Program-made: the position numbers and the translations under genes
Assembly (NCBI GenBank): GCA_000384615.1
Contig: ARQU01000003.1
Location: 18,634 to 82,633, forward strand
Length of the DNA stretch: 64,000 nucleotides
Direction: 5' to 3'
Source: an alpha proteobacterium SCGC AAA536-G10
Lineage (GTDB): Bacteria; Pseudomonadota; Alphaproteobacteria; Puniceispirillales; Marisalimonadaceae
In this document: positions 48,468 to 58,413 of the stretch, one piece after another
Position numbering within the stretch: the first letter of the stretch is position 1
How the letters are laid out: every line of letters starts with the position of its first letter
The notes under the pieces: generated by a model
Database searches by the model: none
Seen by the model: only the letters and a program-made list of their open reading frames with translations
What the model was told of the DNA's origin: nothing

Positions 48468-50078
48468 TTAATGTTTGAAATGTCTTACTGATGTAAAAAC
48501 CATGGCAATGTTGCGTTCATCTGCTGCAGCTATTACTTCTTGATCTCTAATTGATCCACCTGGTTGAATTACAGCTGTAACACCTGCATCTGCAGCGGCT
48601 ACTAAACCATCGGCGAATGGGAAGAATGCGTCGCTAGCAACCACACTTTCAAAAGTCATTGATGATTTTAAGTTTGCTAATATTGAAGATTTTTTAGCCT
48701 TCTCATTTGCTATCATTGTGGAATCTATTCTACTCATTTGTCCTGCCCCAATACCAACAGTTTGAAAATCTTTGGCATATATGATGGCATTGGATTTAGT
48801 ATGTTTTGCTACCTTCCACGCAAAAAGTAAATTACTTATTTCTAATTGTGTAGGTACTCTTTTTGTTACTATCTGCAAGTCACTTGTCTGTAAAACTTTG
48901 TTGTCACGAGTTTGGACCAGCATACCTCCTGAAATAGATTTTATATCCAATCCGTTTTCCTGAGGTATAGGCATTGATCCTGATGCTAAAATTCTTACAT
49001 TGGGTTTGTCCCTAAAAATTTGAAGTGCCTCTTTAGTAAAAGAAGGTGCAATTATTACTTCTAAAAATAAAGATTTCATTTGCTTTGCTAAATCTAGGGT
49101 TAATTCTCTGTTTAAAGCCACTATTCCACCAAATGCACTAATTGGATCTGTTTGTAGTGCTTTTTCCCATGCTAAATTTATATTAGCGTTCTCAGCCACA
49201 CCACAAGGATTAGCATGTTTAATAATTGCAATTGCTGGCTGATTAAATTCACAAATTAATTCATAAGCAGCATTTCCATCATTAATATTATTATATGAAA
49301 GCTCTTTCCCTTGAAGTTGGTTAGATGTAGCAATTCCAATTCTAGGGTCATTCGTTTTATAAAATGCCGCTTTTTGATGAGGATTTTCTCCATATCTCAT
49401 TTCCAAGAATTTTTTAAAATCTATTGAAAATGTTTGAGGTAGATCAATTGCGTTAATGTTTTCATTATTAAACCAGTCAGAAATTGCATGATCATACTCA
49501 TTAGTTAATTTAAAAGCTTTTCCAGCAAGATATTTTCTAAAAGCATATGATGTTTCACATTCATCTTTAAGTTCATTTATAAGCTTAGAGTAATCCCCAG
49601 GATCAGTTAAAATAGTAACAAACTCATGGTTCTTAGCTGCGGCCCTTATCATTGCAGGTCCACCAATATCAATATTTTCAATAACTTCGGTCTCATACTT
49701 GTTATTTTCTAAGGTTTCCTGGAATTTATATAAATTAATGATTAGGAGATCAATTTCTTTAATATGATGTTTTTGCAATTGGTCTATATGAACTGAATTA
49801 TTTCTTTTGCTTAGTATCCCTCCATGTATTTTAGGGTGGAGCGTTTTTACTCTCCCATTTAAAATTTCGGGGAAATTTGTTTCATCTGAAACATCCTTAA
49901 CTGGTATTGCATTTTCTTTTAAAAATTTAGCAGTGCCTCCAGTAGATAAAATTTCTATATTATAATCCTCAAGAACTTTAGCTAATTTTTCAATATTAGT
50001 TTTGTCGGTTACTGAAATCAAAGCCCTTTTAATTTTAACTTTGTTAGTAAATAATTCATCTCTGTCAACATTGTCCAT
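48468..50078 (-). CDS. purH: Bifunctional AICAR transformylase / IMP cyclohydrolase
   Basis: PurH carries out the last two steps of IMP synthesis. The 536-residue protein has an N-terminal cyclohydrolase domain (about 12-160, STGGTAKFL and GRVKTLHPKIHGGIL) and a C-terminal transformylase domain with RYGENPHQKAAFY and the catalytic IIKHANPCG motif. It ends with the family's SVRHFKH. It is the last gene of a leftward run rsmB, heparinase-like, purH, and converges on mutY with a 1-base gap. Confidence 0.97.
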   Translation of the reverse strand: MDNVDRDELFTNKVKIKRALISVTDKTNIEKLAKVLEDYNIEILSTGGTAKFLKENAIPVKDVSDETNFPEILNGRVKTLHPKIHGGILSKRNNSVHIDQLQKHHIKEIDLLIINLYKFQETLENNKYETEVIENIDIGGPAMIRAAAKNHEFVTILTDPGDYSKLINELKDECETSYAFRKYLAGKAFKLTNEYDHAISDWFNNENINAIDLPQTFSIDFKKFLEMRYGENPHQKAAFYKTNDPRIGIATSNQLQGKELSYNNINDGNAAYELICEFNQPAIAIIKHANPCGVAENANINLAWEKALQTDPISAFGGIVALNRELTLDLAKQMKSLFLEVIIAPSFTKEALQIFRDKPNVRILASGSMPIPQENGLDIKSISGGMLVQTRDNKVLQTSDLQIVTKRVPTQLEISNLLFAWKVAKHTKSNAIIYAKDFQTVGIGAGQMSRIDSTMIANEKAKKSSILANLKSSMTFESVVASDAFFPFADGLVAAADAGVTAVIQPGGSIRDQEVIAAADERNIAMVFTSVRHFKH

Positions 50079-50145
50079 TTTATTTAACCGATCTTTAATT
50101 TGATTATATAATAATTAAAATATTTCTTATTAATTTAAACTCAGT

Positions 50146-51690
50146 CTACTTTTGTAATTGAAATGCCCAATTGCAAGAGATCATCTTATAAGCCCTTATT
50201 TTTTCAAGCTTCATAATTATCATTATTTCTTTACAGGGAGTAGGACCTTTTGGGGTAAACATAACTGAATCCTGGATAACTATATCTTGATTGTCAGAGG
50301 TCATTTTCCAAACAAAGCCCTTTAAGTGGTTTAATAAAATTGAACCACTTCTAGTTTTTATAAGTTCAATGCTTGGATTTAAATGAAAGTGAATATTTGC
50401 CATTTTGGGTATTGTACCAATATTTCCAAGATTTATGATTACGTCTTTACCCCTTATTTCATTTTTTTTATTAGATAGATAAATTTGTCTTTTGTGATTT
50501 ATCCCAAAAATAGTCTTATAACCAGAATGTGTTAAATCTAATAAGTTTCCATCCTTTGTCTTTCCGTATTTGACTTCTAATATCTCAGTTTTTCTTTTTC
50601 CTGTTAGATCTATATTATTTCTATCATCAATATTTAAAGTAGAGTGAGCAGCAGATGACGCTAATGAATTTTTGGCACTCTTAATACTAGATTTGGTTAA
50701 TTCGCCTAGATTAGAAATAATTTTTTCTTTTTTATAAAAAAACTCAAACGCAAATAAACTCGCTTTTGTATTCGCAGTTACTATTGGTTTTAAACCAATA
50801 TCTACAAACACAACTGTATCCATATTGGATAATCTACAAAAACCAGTATCTTCAGCAAGTTGAAAAATTCTATTTTTGTAACCAATCCTGTTTAAAGTTT
50901 GTTTTATAATATCTTTAGGAACTAATGATCCTCCGTGGAACCATGAAAAACAATCATTTGGCATCTGAAAGCCTCTGCAGAATTCGCCCATTTTAATTGT
51001 TTTTTTATGTAAGTTCTCTGCATCAACATTTTTTAAAATTCCAACTATAGATCTAATTTCTATTAAATGTCTTAATAAATTTATATGTAGTACAGGACTT
51101 CTAGAGGTGTGTCCACCATCATTATTTGTTAAAATTTCAAGTTTTTGATCTATAATATTTAATAATTCATCGATAATGATTATATCGTCAAATAAAATAG
51201 ACTTAGCAACTAAAATACCTTTAATTATTATAATTTGTTGTAGATGATTATTTGTTTCTGTGAGTTTTATCTCGAGATATTTTGTTTGTAATGCAATAGA
51301 ATATAAAATTTTCTTTTGTAAATATAATTCACCACTCTCTGCAAACCATGAAAAATTGAAACTCCAACAAGTTACTCTTTCTGCCATTATTTGAGAGTCA
51401 AATTCCTTTGACAGAAGATTATGTTTCTCATTGATCCAATTTGAAACTAAAGAACGGGCTATGGATCTTGCTTTAATACTACCCTCAGCTTTCAAATCTC
51501 TCAAAAAATAAAACCTGTTAAAATCTTTAATTAGTTTGGGATTATTTTTACCATTGACTATTGTTTTACCAATTTCTGAGTTGCCTTGCCAGTTATCAGT
51601 AAGTCTTCTTACAGGAGAATTCTGTCCATCTACTTTTAGTTTTTTTTTGAGAAAATAATTATTTGTAATTAAATCTATAAATTTAAGCAT
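50146..51690 (-). CDS. Heparinase II/III family protein
   Basis: This 514-residue protein resembles the heparinase II/III-like proteins that alphaproteobacteria keep between rsmB and purH. The N-terminal part is helical (WSFNFSWFAESGELY, typical of the alpha/alpha toroid). The C-terminal part is beta-rich with AAHSTLNIDDRNN, the region corresponding to the lyase core, and HFHLNPSIEL. No signal peptide is seen. True polysaccharide lyase activity is unproven for this branch; a role in cell-envelope or polysaccharide metabolism is an inference. Confidence 0.85.
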   Translation of the reverse strand: MLKFIDLITNNYFLKKKLKVDGQNSPVRRLTDNWQGNSEIGKTIVNGKNNPKLIKDFNRFYFLRDLKAEGSIKARSIARSLVSNWINEKHNLLSKEFDSQIMAERVTCWSFNFSWFAESGELYLQKKILYSIALQTKYLEIKLTETNNHLQQIIIIKGILVAKSILFDDIIIIDELLNIIDQKLEILTNNDGGHTSRSPVLHINLLRHLIEIRSIVGILKNVDAENLHKKTIKMGEFCRGFQMPNDCFSWFHGGSLVPKDIIKQTLNRIGYKNRIFQLAEDTGFCRLSNMDTVVFVDIGLKPIVTANTKASLFAFEFFYKKEKIISNLGELTKSSIKSAKNSLASSAAHSTLNIDDRNNIDLTGKRKTEILEVKYGKTKDGNLLDLTHSGYKTIFGINHKRQIYLSNKKNEIRGKDVIINLGNIGTIPKMANIHFHLNPSIELIKTRSGSILLNHLKGFVWKMTSDNQDIVIQDSVMFTPKGPTPCKEIMIIMKLEKIRAYKMISCNWAFQLQK

Positions 51691-51694
51691 AAAA

Positions 51695-53074
51695 TTAATT
51701 TTCCATTTTAACTAATGCGATAAAAAAACCGTCTGATCCATTCATAACATCATCAGAATTAAAATTAAAATAATTTGGAAGGACTCTTATAAAGCCTTCT
51801 TTAGTTATACAATCGCTAATCATAGGATAATCAGTAGAAAAAAATGGAACAATGGAAAAATTTTGATTTTTTTTTAAAAACTTTTCAATCCTTCTTTCAC
51901 CTTCAATTTTTTGAAGAGAGCATGTAACATACATAATTAATCCATTTTTTTTCAATATTTTTGAAGCATTATTTAAGATATTATCTTGAGTTAAAATTAA
52001 ATCGTTTAAATTGATTGGAGCTGGTTTAATAAAAATATCTGGATTTTTTCTAATCGTGCCTGTCGCAGAACAGGGAGCGTCAATTAAAATAACATCAGGT
52101 TTAAAGTTTGGCAGATAATCTTCTGCTTTAGCAATAATTAAACAAGGATTAAAGTTAAGTCGCTTCATATTTTCTCTGAATTTATGAGACCTCAATTTAT
52201 TTTTTTCTATAGATACAACGTCTAATTTGTTATCTAAAAGTTGGGCTGTTTTACCTCCAGGAGCGCAACACATGTCTACTACTTTAATAGAATCAATAGA
52301 TTGAGAAAAATGTTTTTTTATTTTAGACAATAATAAATTACATGGTATCTGGGATGCTGCATCTTGTATCCACCACAAACCATCAGAAAATCCTGGTAAA
52401 CTTTCAACTGACTCTTTTAAATTACATCTTATAACATTAGGCAAGATTTTTTTACCTGAGAGATTGAGCTTAAATTGGTTCAATTCACTTTCTTTCATTT
52501 TATTTGAAACAACTATATCGAGTGGTGGCGGTTCCATGGCTATCTTTGCTATTTCATTGACATTTTTTTCACCATATGAAGATGTCCAACTTTTTAAAAG
52601 CCATTCTGGAAGGTTGCATTTATCTTCAGGAATGAAGTTTAAACAATCATTTTTATTTGTAACTATTTTACGTAGAATTGCATTTACGAGCTTAGATTGT
52701 TTTTCTCCAATATAAATTTTAGCTTGATTGACTGCTTCATTTAAAACTGCATAAGGGGCTATATTCAACCAAATTAATTGAATTGTAGAAATAACTAAAA
52801 TGCCATTTAAGTAACGATTTTTTTTCTTTATCCCAAACCTTGAGTATTTATTATAAATTTTTTGAGCCTGGTTATGCCTTCTCATACATGTGTTTATAAG
52901 TAAAAATAGAAAAGATTTGTCTCGTTTATCTAATTTATTAAAGTCAAAAGATTTTTCAATGATATCGTCAAATTTTTTATTCTTGTAAAAAACAAGTATC
53001 CAAATTTCCAATGCTACAAGTCTTACAGTCTTGTTTATATTTTTTTTGGTGTTAAATGTTTTTTGTTCTATCAA
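51695..53074 (-). CDS. rsmB: 16S rRNA (cytosine-967-C5)-methyltransferase
   Basis: RsmB methylates C967 of 16S rRNA. The 459-residue protein has an N-terminal NusB-like RNA-binding domain (about 10-150) and a SAM-dependent methyltransferase domain with VDMCCAPGGKTAQL, DAPCSATGTIRKNPD and the catalytic TCSLQKIEGE. The start is a TTG preceded by a GGCAG sequence. It heads the leftward rsmB, heparinase-like, purH run. Confidence 0.94.
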   Translation of the reverse strand: MIEQKTFNTKKNINKTVRLVALEIWILVFYKNKKFDDIIEKSFDFNKLDKRDKSFLFLLINTCMRRHNQAQKIYNKYSRFGIKKKNRYLNGILVISTIQLIWLNIAPYAVLNEAVNQAKIYIGEKQSKLVNAILRKIVTNKNDCLNFIPEDKCNLPEWLLKSWTSSYGEKNVNEIAKIAMEPPPLDIVVSNKMKESELNQFKLNLSGKKILPNVIRCNLKESVESLPGFSDGLWWIQDAASQIPCNLLLSKIKKHFSQSIDSIKVVDMCCAPGGKTAQLLDNKLDVVSIEKNKLRSHKFRENMKRLNFNPCLIIAKAEDYLPNFKPDVILIDAPCSATGTIRKNPDIFIKPAPINLNDLILTQDNILNNASKILKKNGLIMYVTCSLQKIEGERRIEKFLKKNQNFSIVPFFSTDYPMISDCITKEGFIRVLPNYFNFNSDDVMNGSDGFFIALVKMEN

Positions 53075-53151
53075 ACTACTGCCTTGTATTTGTATTAATA
53101 ATAAATATTATGTAAATTATTTAGATATTGGCTAATAAGAAAGTTATACTT

Positions 53152-53316
53152 ATGGATAGTAAAATTACAAAATTAAGTAAACAAAAAGAAGAAAATGATT
53201 CAAACGAGAATGTGTCCGAGGATAAAACTGTACCCAAAGAAAAAGGAGGTCCTAAGGGATTGGAACCAACTAGATATGGAGATTGGGAAAAGGCAGGAAG
53301 ATGCTCAGATTTTTAA
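53152..53316 (+). CDS. DUF1674 protein, SdhAF4-like succinate dehydrogenase assembly factor
   Basis: This 54-residue protein ends with GGPKGLEPTRYGDWEKAGRCSDF, the conserved DUF1674 motif that defines the SDHAF4/Sdh8 family, which protects flavinylated SdhA during complex II assembly. The N-terminal half is charged and disordered-looking. The frame is open from 53128, but the ATG at 53152 is the likely start, with AAGAAAG upstream. It precedes the DUF1491 gene by 18 bases. Confidence 0.9.
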   Translation: MDSKITKLSKQKEENDSNENVSEDKTVPKEKGGPKGLEPTRYGDWEKAGRCSDF

Positions 53317-53334
53317 ACTGATGATAATCTAGTA

Positions 53335-53685
53335 ATGATAATTGAATTAAAATCAGAAATACTGATAAATGCAGGTATTAGAGCGTCCAAACGAAATTTT
53401 ACCAACGCTTATGTTACTAAAAGAGGTGATAGTGAAGCTGGTGCTATTTTTGTTAAAGTTGACACGCTAGATGGCTATGCGAAGCTTTTCACACGTAATT
53501 TGAAATATGATTTAATTAATGAGAATAATGTTGTAGAATTTGTAAATTTATATCCTGAAAAAAAATTACAAAATATCGACATAGATAAAAGAATTACTAA
53601 AGAAATAGAAATAGATAGCGATTGTTGGATAGTAGAAATTGAAGACAAAGAAGGAAGAAATCCATTTCAAAATTTAAATTGTTAA
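53335..53685 (+). CDS. DUF1491 family protein
   Basis: This 116-residue protein matches the DUF1491 layout: LKSEILINAGIRAS at the start, then TKRGDSEAGAIFVKVDTLDGYAKLFT, and a C-terminal DSDCWIVEIEDKEGRNPF. The family is widespread in alphaproteobacteria with no known function. It follows the DUF1674 gene and overlaps the end of the convergent PanE-like gene by 12 bases. Confidence 0.87.
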   Translation: MIIELKSEILINAGIRASKRNFTNAYVTKRGDSEAGAIFVKVDTLDGYAKLFTRNLKYDLINENNVVEFVNLYPEKKLQNIDIDKRITKEIEIDSDCWIVEIEDKEGRNPFQNLNC

Positions 53686-54690
53686 ATCCTCTATTATTTG
53701 GCTTCTTTTATATAAGCCTAAATAATCAGCTTTTAATTTAAGTATTCCATTCATATGTTTTAACATTGGTGTTGGTATATTTAGTTTTGTTCCAATTTCT
53801 ATAATTGCGCTCATAATAGGGTCAATTTCTAAAGGTCGTTTCATTTCAATATCTTGTCGTGTTGAAGGCTTATGACCAATTATAGATGATGCACCATCAA
53901 TCCGTTTTTCAATTGTTACACTAAAGTTAACTCCAATTGCTTTTCCAACTCTTTGGCACTCCTCCATTATTTCTTTTATCAATAATCTTGAACTTGGATC
54001 ATTACCTATAACATCTAAACTTGCTCCAGTAATAGCGCTTATAGGGTTAAAAGAACAATTCCCCCAAAGTTTAATCCAAATTTCATCTCTCAAATTCTTT
54101 TTTTGAGGAGCTTTTAACCCACCCTTTATAAATAGATCGGATAATATCCTTAATCTCTCTGAATTTATTCCATTTGGTTCACCAAGGCTAAATCTATTTC
54201 CTTCTATATGCTTTATTGTGCCCGGCTTTTCAATTTCGCATGCTGGGTAAACAACGCACCCTAATGCTCGTTTTGGATTAAGAGTTTTCCAGATAATTCC
54301 ATGGGGATCTACTGAGTCTATGTAAGTATTTTCGAGTTTTGTACCTGTGTTAGATTTATAAAAATACCACCATGGTAATCCATTAACTGCGGATAAAATA
54401 GCAGTATTGTCATTCAAAAGGGGTTTTAATTGATTAACGATCCCTGAAATTGCATGAGCTTTAACACCAATAATTATATAGTCTTGTTTACCTAATTCAC
54501 TTGGGTTTTCAGTAACTTTCAATTTAAATGTTTCTGATTTGTTATTTGAAATTAAGGTTAAACCATTTTTTTTAATAGCTTCTTTGTGAGGGCCTCTAGC
54601 TATCAATGAGACGTTTGCTCCAGCTTTACTTAAACTACATCCAATAAAGCCACCTATTGCTCCGGCACCAAATACGCAAATATTAATCAT
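53674..54690 (-). CDS. Ketopantoate reductase family protein (PanE-like)
   Basis: This 338-residue NADPH-dependent dehydrogenase has the Rossmann motif GAGAIGGFIGCSL near residue 9, and the central LWGNCSFNPISAITG segment with the conserved Asn. The length is slightly above classical PanE (about 300). It may reduce 2-dehydropantoate in CoA synthesis, but paralogues of this family act on other 2-oxo acids. It lies 9 bases after an acyl-CoA ligase gene on the same strand, which hints at a shared catabolic or CoA-related role. Confidence 0.85.
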   Translation of the reverse strand: MINICVFGAGAIGGFIGCSLSKAGANVSLIARGPHKEAIKKNGLTLISNNKSETFKLKVTENPSELGKQDYIIIGVKAHAISGIVNQLKPLLNDNTAILSAVNGLPWWYFYKSNTGTKLENTYIDSVDPHGIIWKTLNPKRALGCVVYPACEIEKPGTIKHIEGNRFSLGEPNGINSERLRILSDLFIKGGLKAPQKKNLRDEIWIKLWGNCSFNPISAITGASLDVIGNDPSSRLLIKEIMEECQRVGKAIGVNFSVTIEKRIDGASSIIGHKPSTRQDIEMKRPLEIDPIMSAIIEIGTKLNIPTPMLKHMNGILKLKADYLGLYKRSQIIEDLTI

Positions 54691-54699
54691 ATTAATTTC

Positions 54700-56202
54700 C
54701 TATTCTAAGCCGAGTTTTTCAGCAAGACCTATCCTTTGAAGTTTACCAGTAGCTCCTTTGGGTATTTCTTTTAAAAAACTTATATATTTGGGAACTTTAA
54801 AATCAGCTAGATGATTTCGAGCATAACTTTTAATTTCAATTTCAGAACATTTTTTCTTATTTTTTAGGACAATGGCAGCGCCTATAGCTTCTCCTAGTAA
54901 CTTATCCTTTACCCCAAAAGTAACAACTTGTTCAATTGCTTCATGTTCCATTAATATATTATCTATTTCTAGAGGAGACACTTTTTCGCCTCCACGATTG
55001 ATAATTTCTTTTAATCTTCCAGAAATTTTTAAATAACCATCATTATCAAAGAACCCTTGGTCACCAGTTCTAAACCAGCCATTAATAAACGAAGATTTAT
55101 TAGCTTCATCATTGTTTTCGTAACCAGTAGTTACATTATCACCCCTAATACAAACTTCTCCCTCATGACCATTTTTCTGGATGTTTCCATCGGCATCCAT
55201 TATACACACTTCAGGACCTGCAGGTTTACCAACAAATCCAGCTTTTTGAATCTGAGGAGGCATTGGATTTGACGTCATTTGGTGAGATGCTTCGGTCATT
55301 CCATAAGCTTCAATAACAGTTGTTTTAAAAACTTCTCTTAATTGTTCAAAAACGGCTGGTGGTAAAGATGCTGAGGATGATCTTATAAATCTTAGTGAGA
55401 GGTTTTCTGCAAGTTTTATATTTTTCTTTGCTCTCATCAGTATTCCTTGATGCATAGTAGGAACCCCTGAATACCAAGATATTTTTTCTTTTTTTGCTAT
55501 ATCCAAAAACTTTAACGCATTAAAACCGTCACTTGCATAAACTGAGGCTCCAGAAAATATTGATGAACACAATATTGCAATTAAGCCGTGTATATGAAAA
55601 AGAGGCATAATATTATAACAATGATCCTCAGAGTTCAATTTAAGAGAATTTGAAATATTTACTGCAGAGGAATAAATATTTTTATTTGTCAAAGGCACTA
55701 CTTTAGGTCTAGATGTAGTTCCAGATGTATGAAGTACTAGAGCCTCATATGTTTCTTTAGATAATTCAAAACTAGAACTTTCATCATAAAGATTAAATAT
55801 TCCGGTTGGCGCATTATCTATTTTTTTGATTTCACATACTTCTACACCTAATTTTTTTGCGGCTTCAACAACAGGATTACTACTATTCTTTTCCACAATT
55901 ACGATTTTAGGCATTAAATCTTTTAAATAAAATTCATATTCACTAAATTTGTAAGAGGGGTTTAGTGGCGCAGCAGACATATAACTTGCTACAGCTAAAA
56001 AAGTTGTCGCCATCTCAGGCCCATTTGGGAGAACGATCGCTGCTCTATCTGAATTTAGAAAACCTTTTTCGCTAAGTTGCCCAGATATGTCAAAAACATG
56101 TTTTTTCAATTCTGAGTACTTGATTTTACTGCCATCACTCGATGATATCGCAATACTTTCATCATTATTATTGTTAATTAAATTTCTTAAAGTTTGTGTC
56201 AT
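54700..56202 (-). CDS. AMP-forming acyl-CoA synthetase, oxalate-CoA-ligase-like
   Basis: This 500-residue enzyme activates a carboxylic acid to its CoA thioester through an acyl-adenylate. The phosphate loop is LHTSGTTSRPKVVPLT (about 172-187). YGMTEASHQMTSNP, the hinge GRLKEIINRGGEKVSP and the catalytic Lys in PKGATGKLQR are all present. The TSRPK loop and overall layout resemble oxalate-CoA ligases and the PCS60/AAE3 group more than long-chain FadD, but substrate is an inference. It is coupled to the PanE-like gene. Confidence 0.85.
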   Translation of the reverse strand: MTQTLRNLINNNNDESIAISSSDGSKIKYSELKKHVFDISGQLSEKGFLNSDRAAIVLPNGPEMATTFLAVASYMSAAPLNPSYKFSEYEFYLKDLMPKIVIVEKNSSNPVVEAAKKLGVEVCEIKKIDNAPTGIFNLYDESSSFELSKETYEALVLHTSGTTSRPKVVPLTNKNIYSSAVNISNSLKLNSEDHCYNIMPLFHIHGLIAILCSSIFSGASVYASDGFNALKFLDIAKKEKISWYSGVPTMHQGILMRAKKNIKLAENLSLRFIRSSSASLPPAVFEQLREVFKTTVIEAYGMTEASHQMTSNPMPPQIQKAGFVGKPAGPEVCIMDADGNIQKNGHEGEVCIRGDNVTTGYENNDEANKSSFINGWFRTGDQGFFDNDGYLKISGRLKEIINRGGEKVSPLEIDNILMEHEAIEQVVTFGVKDKLLGEAIGAAIVLKNKKKCSEIEIKSYARNHLADFKVPKYISFLKEIPKGATGKLQRIGLAEKLGLE

Positions 56203-56329
56203 TTTATTTTTCTTTATTTTATAAAGCTAATTTTATTATAAAAGTATAAATACTCGAAAGCCCAATTTATTCTTAGAAGTAAAAGTCAAATTTGTAAATT
56301 TTTAAAATTTTTAGAAAACAAATCTATTC

Positions 56330-57835
56330 CTATACTTGCTTTTGTAAAAATTCTCTGGCAGAGGGACTTAATTCTTCATACCCTTCATCATTAGAAATTT
56401 TATTAGCAGTACTTTTACCAAGCTCTACTCCCCACTGGTCAAAACTATTAATGTTCCATAAAAATCCAGATGCAATTGTAATATTTTCATATAGCGAAAT
56501 TAACATTCCAATGGAAAATGGATTATTTTGATCCCAACTTATAATTGTAGATGGTCGATTTCCTGAAAAGTTTTTATTTGCATTAGCTAAATCTACTGAG
56601 CCAATAGCTAACGCTTCTGCTTGAGCAACTGCATTTATAACTAAATGTTTATGATTACTAACAATATGACTAAATTTTGTGTTTTTTATTGGCTTACGAG
56701 GTATAAGTATATCTACAGGGGTGGTTTCCAAGCCTTGGTGTAAAAATTGAAAAAAACTATGCTGAGCATTAGTACCAACTTCTCCCCAAATAATTGGACT
56801 TGCTGGCATTTGTAAAGTTTGACCTTCTACATCAACACTTTTCCCATTACTTTCCATTTCTAACTGTTGTGCCCAGGCGGGCAATTTAGAAAGACTGTCA
56901 GTATATGGAACAATACAGTGGTTATTTCGATTCAAAAAATTTCGATTCCATATTCTAAGTAAAGCTAAAATAACCGGAATATTGCTCTCAATTTCCTCAT
57001 TAACAAAATGTTGATCCATTATTTGGGCGCCATTCAAAAATTTCTTGTAGTTATCTTCTCCTAACCCACACAAAATGGACATTCCTACTGAAGACCATAA
57101 TGAGTATCTTCCTCCAATATTTTCAGAAATATGAAAAATATTAGATTTTTTAAATCCCCATTTCTTAGCTTTTTTTTCAGATGAAGTAACAGCCACCATT
57201 GCATCATTCAAACTAACGTTACTCTCTGTAAGCCAATTATGTATAATTTTTGCATTTTCAAGAGTTTCAAGAGTTCCAAAGCTTTTAGACGTTATTATAA
57301 ATAAAGTAGTTTTAGGGTCACATTTCTCAAATATTTCGATTAGATTTATTGGGTCAATATTTGAAATATAAAAAACCTTAGGTCCTTTATAAAAACTTTT
57401 TAGTGCTTGATTAACCATTAATGGTCCTAAGTCAGATCCCCCAATGCCAACATTTACAATACTTTTGAATGATTTTTTATTTAAAATCATTTTTGTAAAA
57501 TTAATAAGATTTTTCCATTCTTTTGTTTCAAAACGTTCTTTTTTTCTAAGATTAAAATGATCAACCGACCGGTTTTCTGAGCAATTTATTTTTGCTCCTG
57601 ACATCATTCTTTTAATTTTTGACTTAATATTTGCCTTCTTAGCAAGATTAATTAGATCATCTTTAATTTCTTTGTCTAGGTTCTGTCTTGTTATATCTAC
57701 TTTAAGACTTTGAAATTCAAACTGAAACTCAGCAATTCTTTGTTGATCAAACATGAGATTACTTAGATTGTTATAATCCTTGAATTTTAGCTTATCATTG
57801 ATGATTTTTGTAATCGGGTTTTGGGATAATTGCAT
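56330..57835 (-). CDS. pgi: Glucose-6-phosphate isomerase
   Basis: Pgi interconverts glucose-6-phosphate and fructose-6-phosphate. The 501-residue protein has the family motifs VNVGIGGSDLGPLM, GRYSLWSSVGM, GTNAQHSFFQFLHQG with the catalytic His, and the C-terminal FDQWGVELGK carrying the catalytic Lys. It is leftward and divergent from the PCuAC gene. A 127-base AT-rich gap separates it from the next leftward gene. Confidence 0.97.
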   Translation of the reverse strand: MQLSQNPITKIINDKLKFKDYNNLSNLMFDQQRIAEFQFEFQSLKVDITRQNLDKEIKDDLINLAKKANIKSKIKRMMSGAKINCSENRSVDHFNLRKKERFETKEWKNLINFTKMILNKKSFKSIVNVGIGGSDLGPLMVNQALKSFYKGPKVFYISNIDPINLIEIFEKCDPKTTLFIITSKSFGTLETLENAKIIHNWLTESNVSLNDAMVAVTSSEKKAKKWGFKKSNIFHISENIGGRYSLWSSVGMSILCGLGEDNYKKFLNGAQIMDQHFVNEEIESNIPVILALLRIWNRNFLNRNNHCIVPYTDSLSKLPAWAQQLEMESNGKSVDVEGQTLQMPASPIIWGEVGTNAQHSFFQFLHQGLETTPVDILIPRKPIKNTKFSHIVSNHKHLVINAVAQAEALAIGSVDLANANKNFSGNRPSTIISWDQNNPFSIGMLISLYENITIASGFLWNINSFDQWGVELGKSTANKISNDEGYEELSPSAREFLQKQV

Positions 57836-57921
57836 ACAACTGTTTTATTTCCTATGTAGAGTTTGACACCAACGCATCGAACATTTATAGCATAATTTAA
57901 CCCAGTTATGGATAAAAATCT

Positions 57922-58413
57922 ATGTTGCTATTTCATTATATTTATAAAATTTTATTTCTGGTTATTTTATTTACAATATCTTCAACTTGTTTTTCAGAAA
58001 CAATTAGTATTAAGGGCTTGGTCTTTTCTAATCTTAAGATTAATGAAGTATTAGCTAATCAAAAAATAACTTCAGGTTATCTGACAATTGAAAATACAAA
58101 TAAAAAAGATGAGCACTTAATTCATTTAGTATCGAATTTTTCAGAAAAAACCGAATTACACAATATGACCATTGAAAATGACATCATGAAAATGAAACAT
58201 GTGGATAAGGGTATAACTATAAAGGCTAATTCAAAATTAATTTTTAGACCGGGTAGTTTTCACATAATGTTCATAAAATTACTTAAGCCTCTTAAGGTTA
58301 TGAATACATATAAAGTTAGATTTACTTTTGAAAATGCTGGTACAATTTTATTAGAAATGCCAGTTAAAGCAAAAATAAACATCATTAAAAAGAACAAACA
58401 TAGTCATCATTAA
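57922..58413 (+). CDS. PCuAC-type periplasmic copper chaperone
   Basis: This 163-residue secreted protein belongs to the PCuAC (DUF461) family, which delivers Cu(I) to the CuA site of cytochrome oxidase. A signal peptide ends near residue 25. The copper ligands fall in the expected pattern: His80 in ELHNM, Met91, then His114 and Met116 in SFHIMF. The protein ends with a His-rich tail, KNKHSHH, which may add a copper-binding site. It fits with the CuA-bearing coxB in this window, although it is not in the cox operon. Confidence 0.93.
   Translation: MLLFHYIYKILFLVILFTISSTCFSETISIKGLVFSNLKINEVLANQKITSGYLTIENTNKKDEHLIHLVSNFSEKTELHNMTIENDIMKMKHVDKGITIKANSKLIFRPGSFHIMFIKLLKPLKVMNTYKVRFTFENAGTILLEMPVKAKINIIKKNKHSHH

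Noticed and set aside
53674..53685. 12-base overlap of the DUF1491 and PanE-like genes as a sign of mis-annotation
   Set aside because: Both proteins have family-like C-termini up to their stops, and short convergent overlaps are normal in compact genomes.
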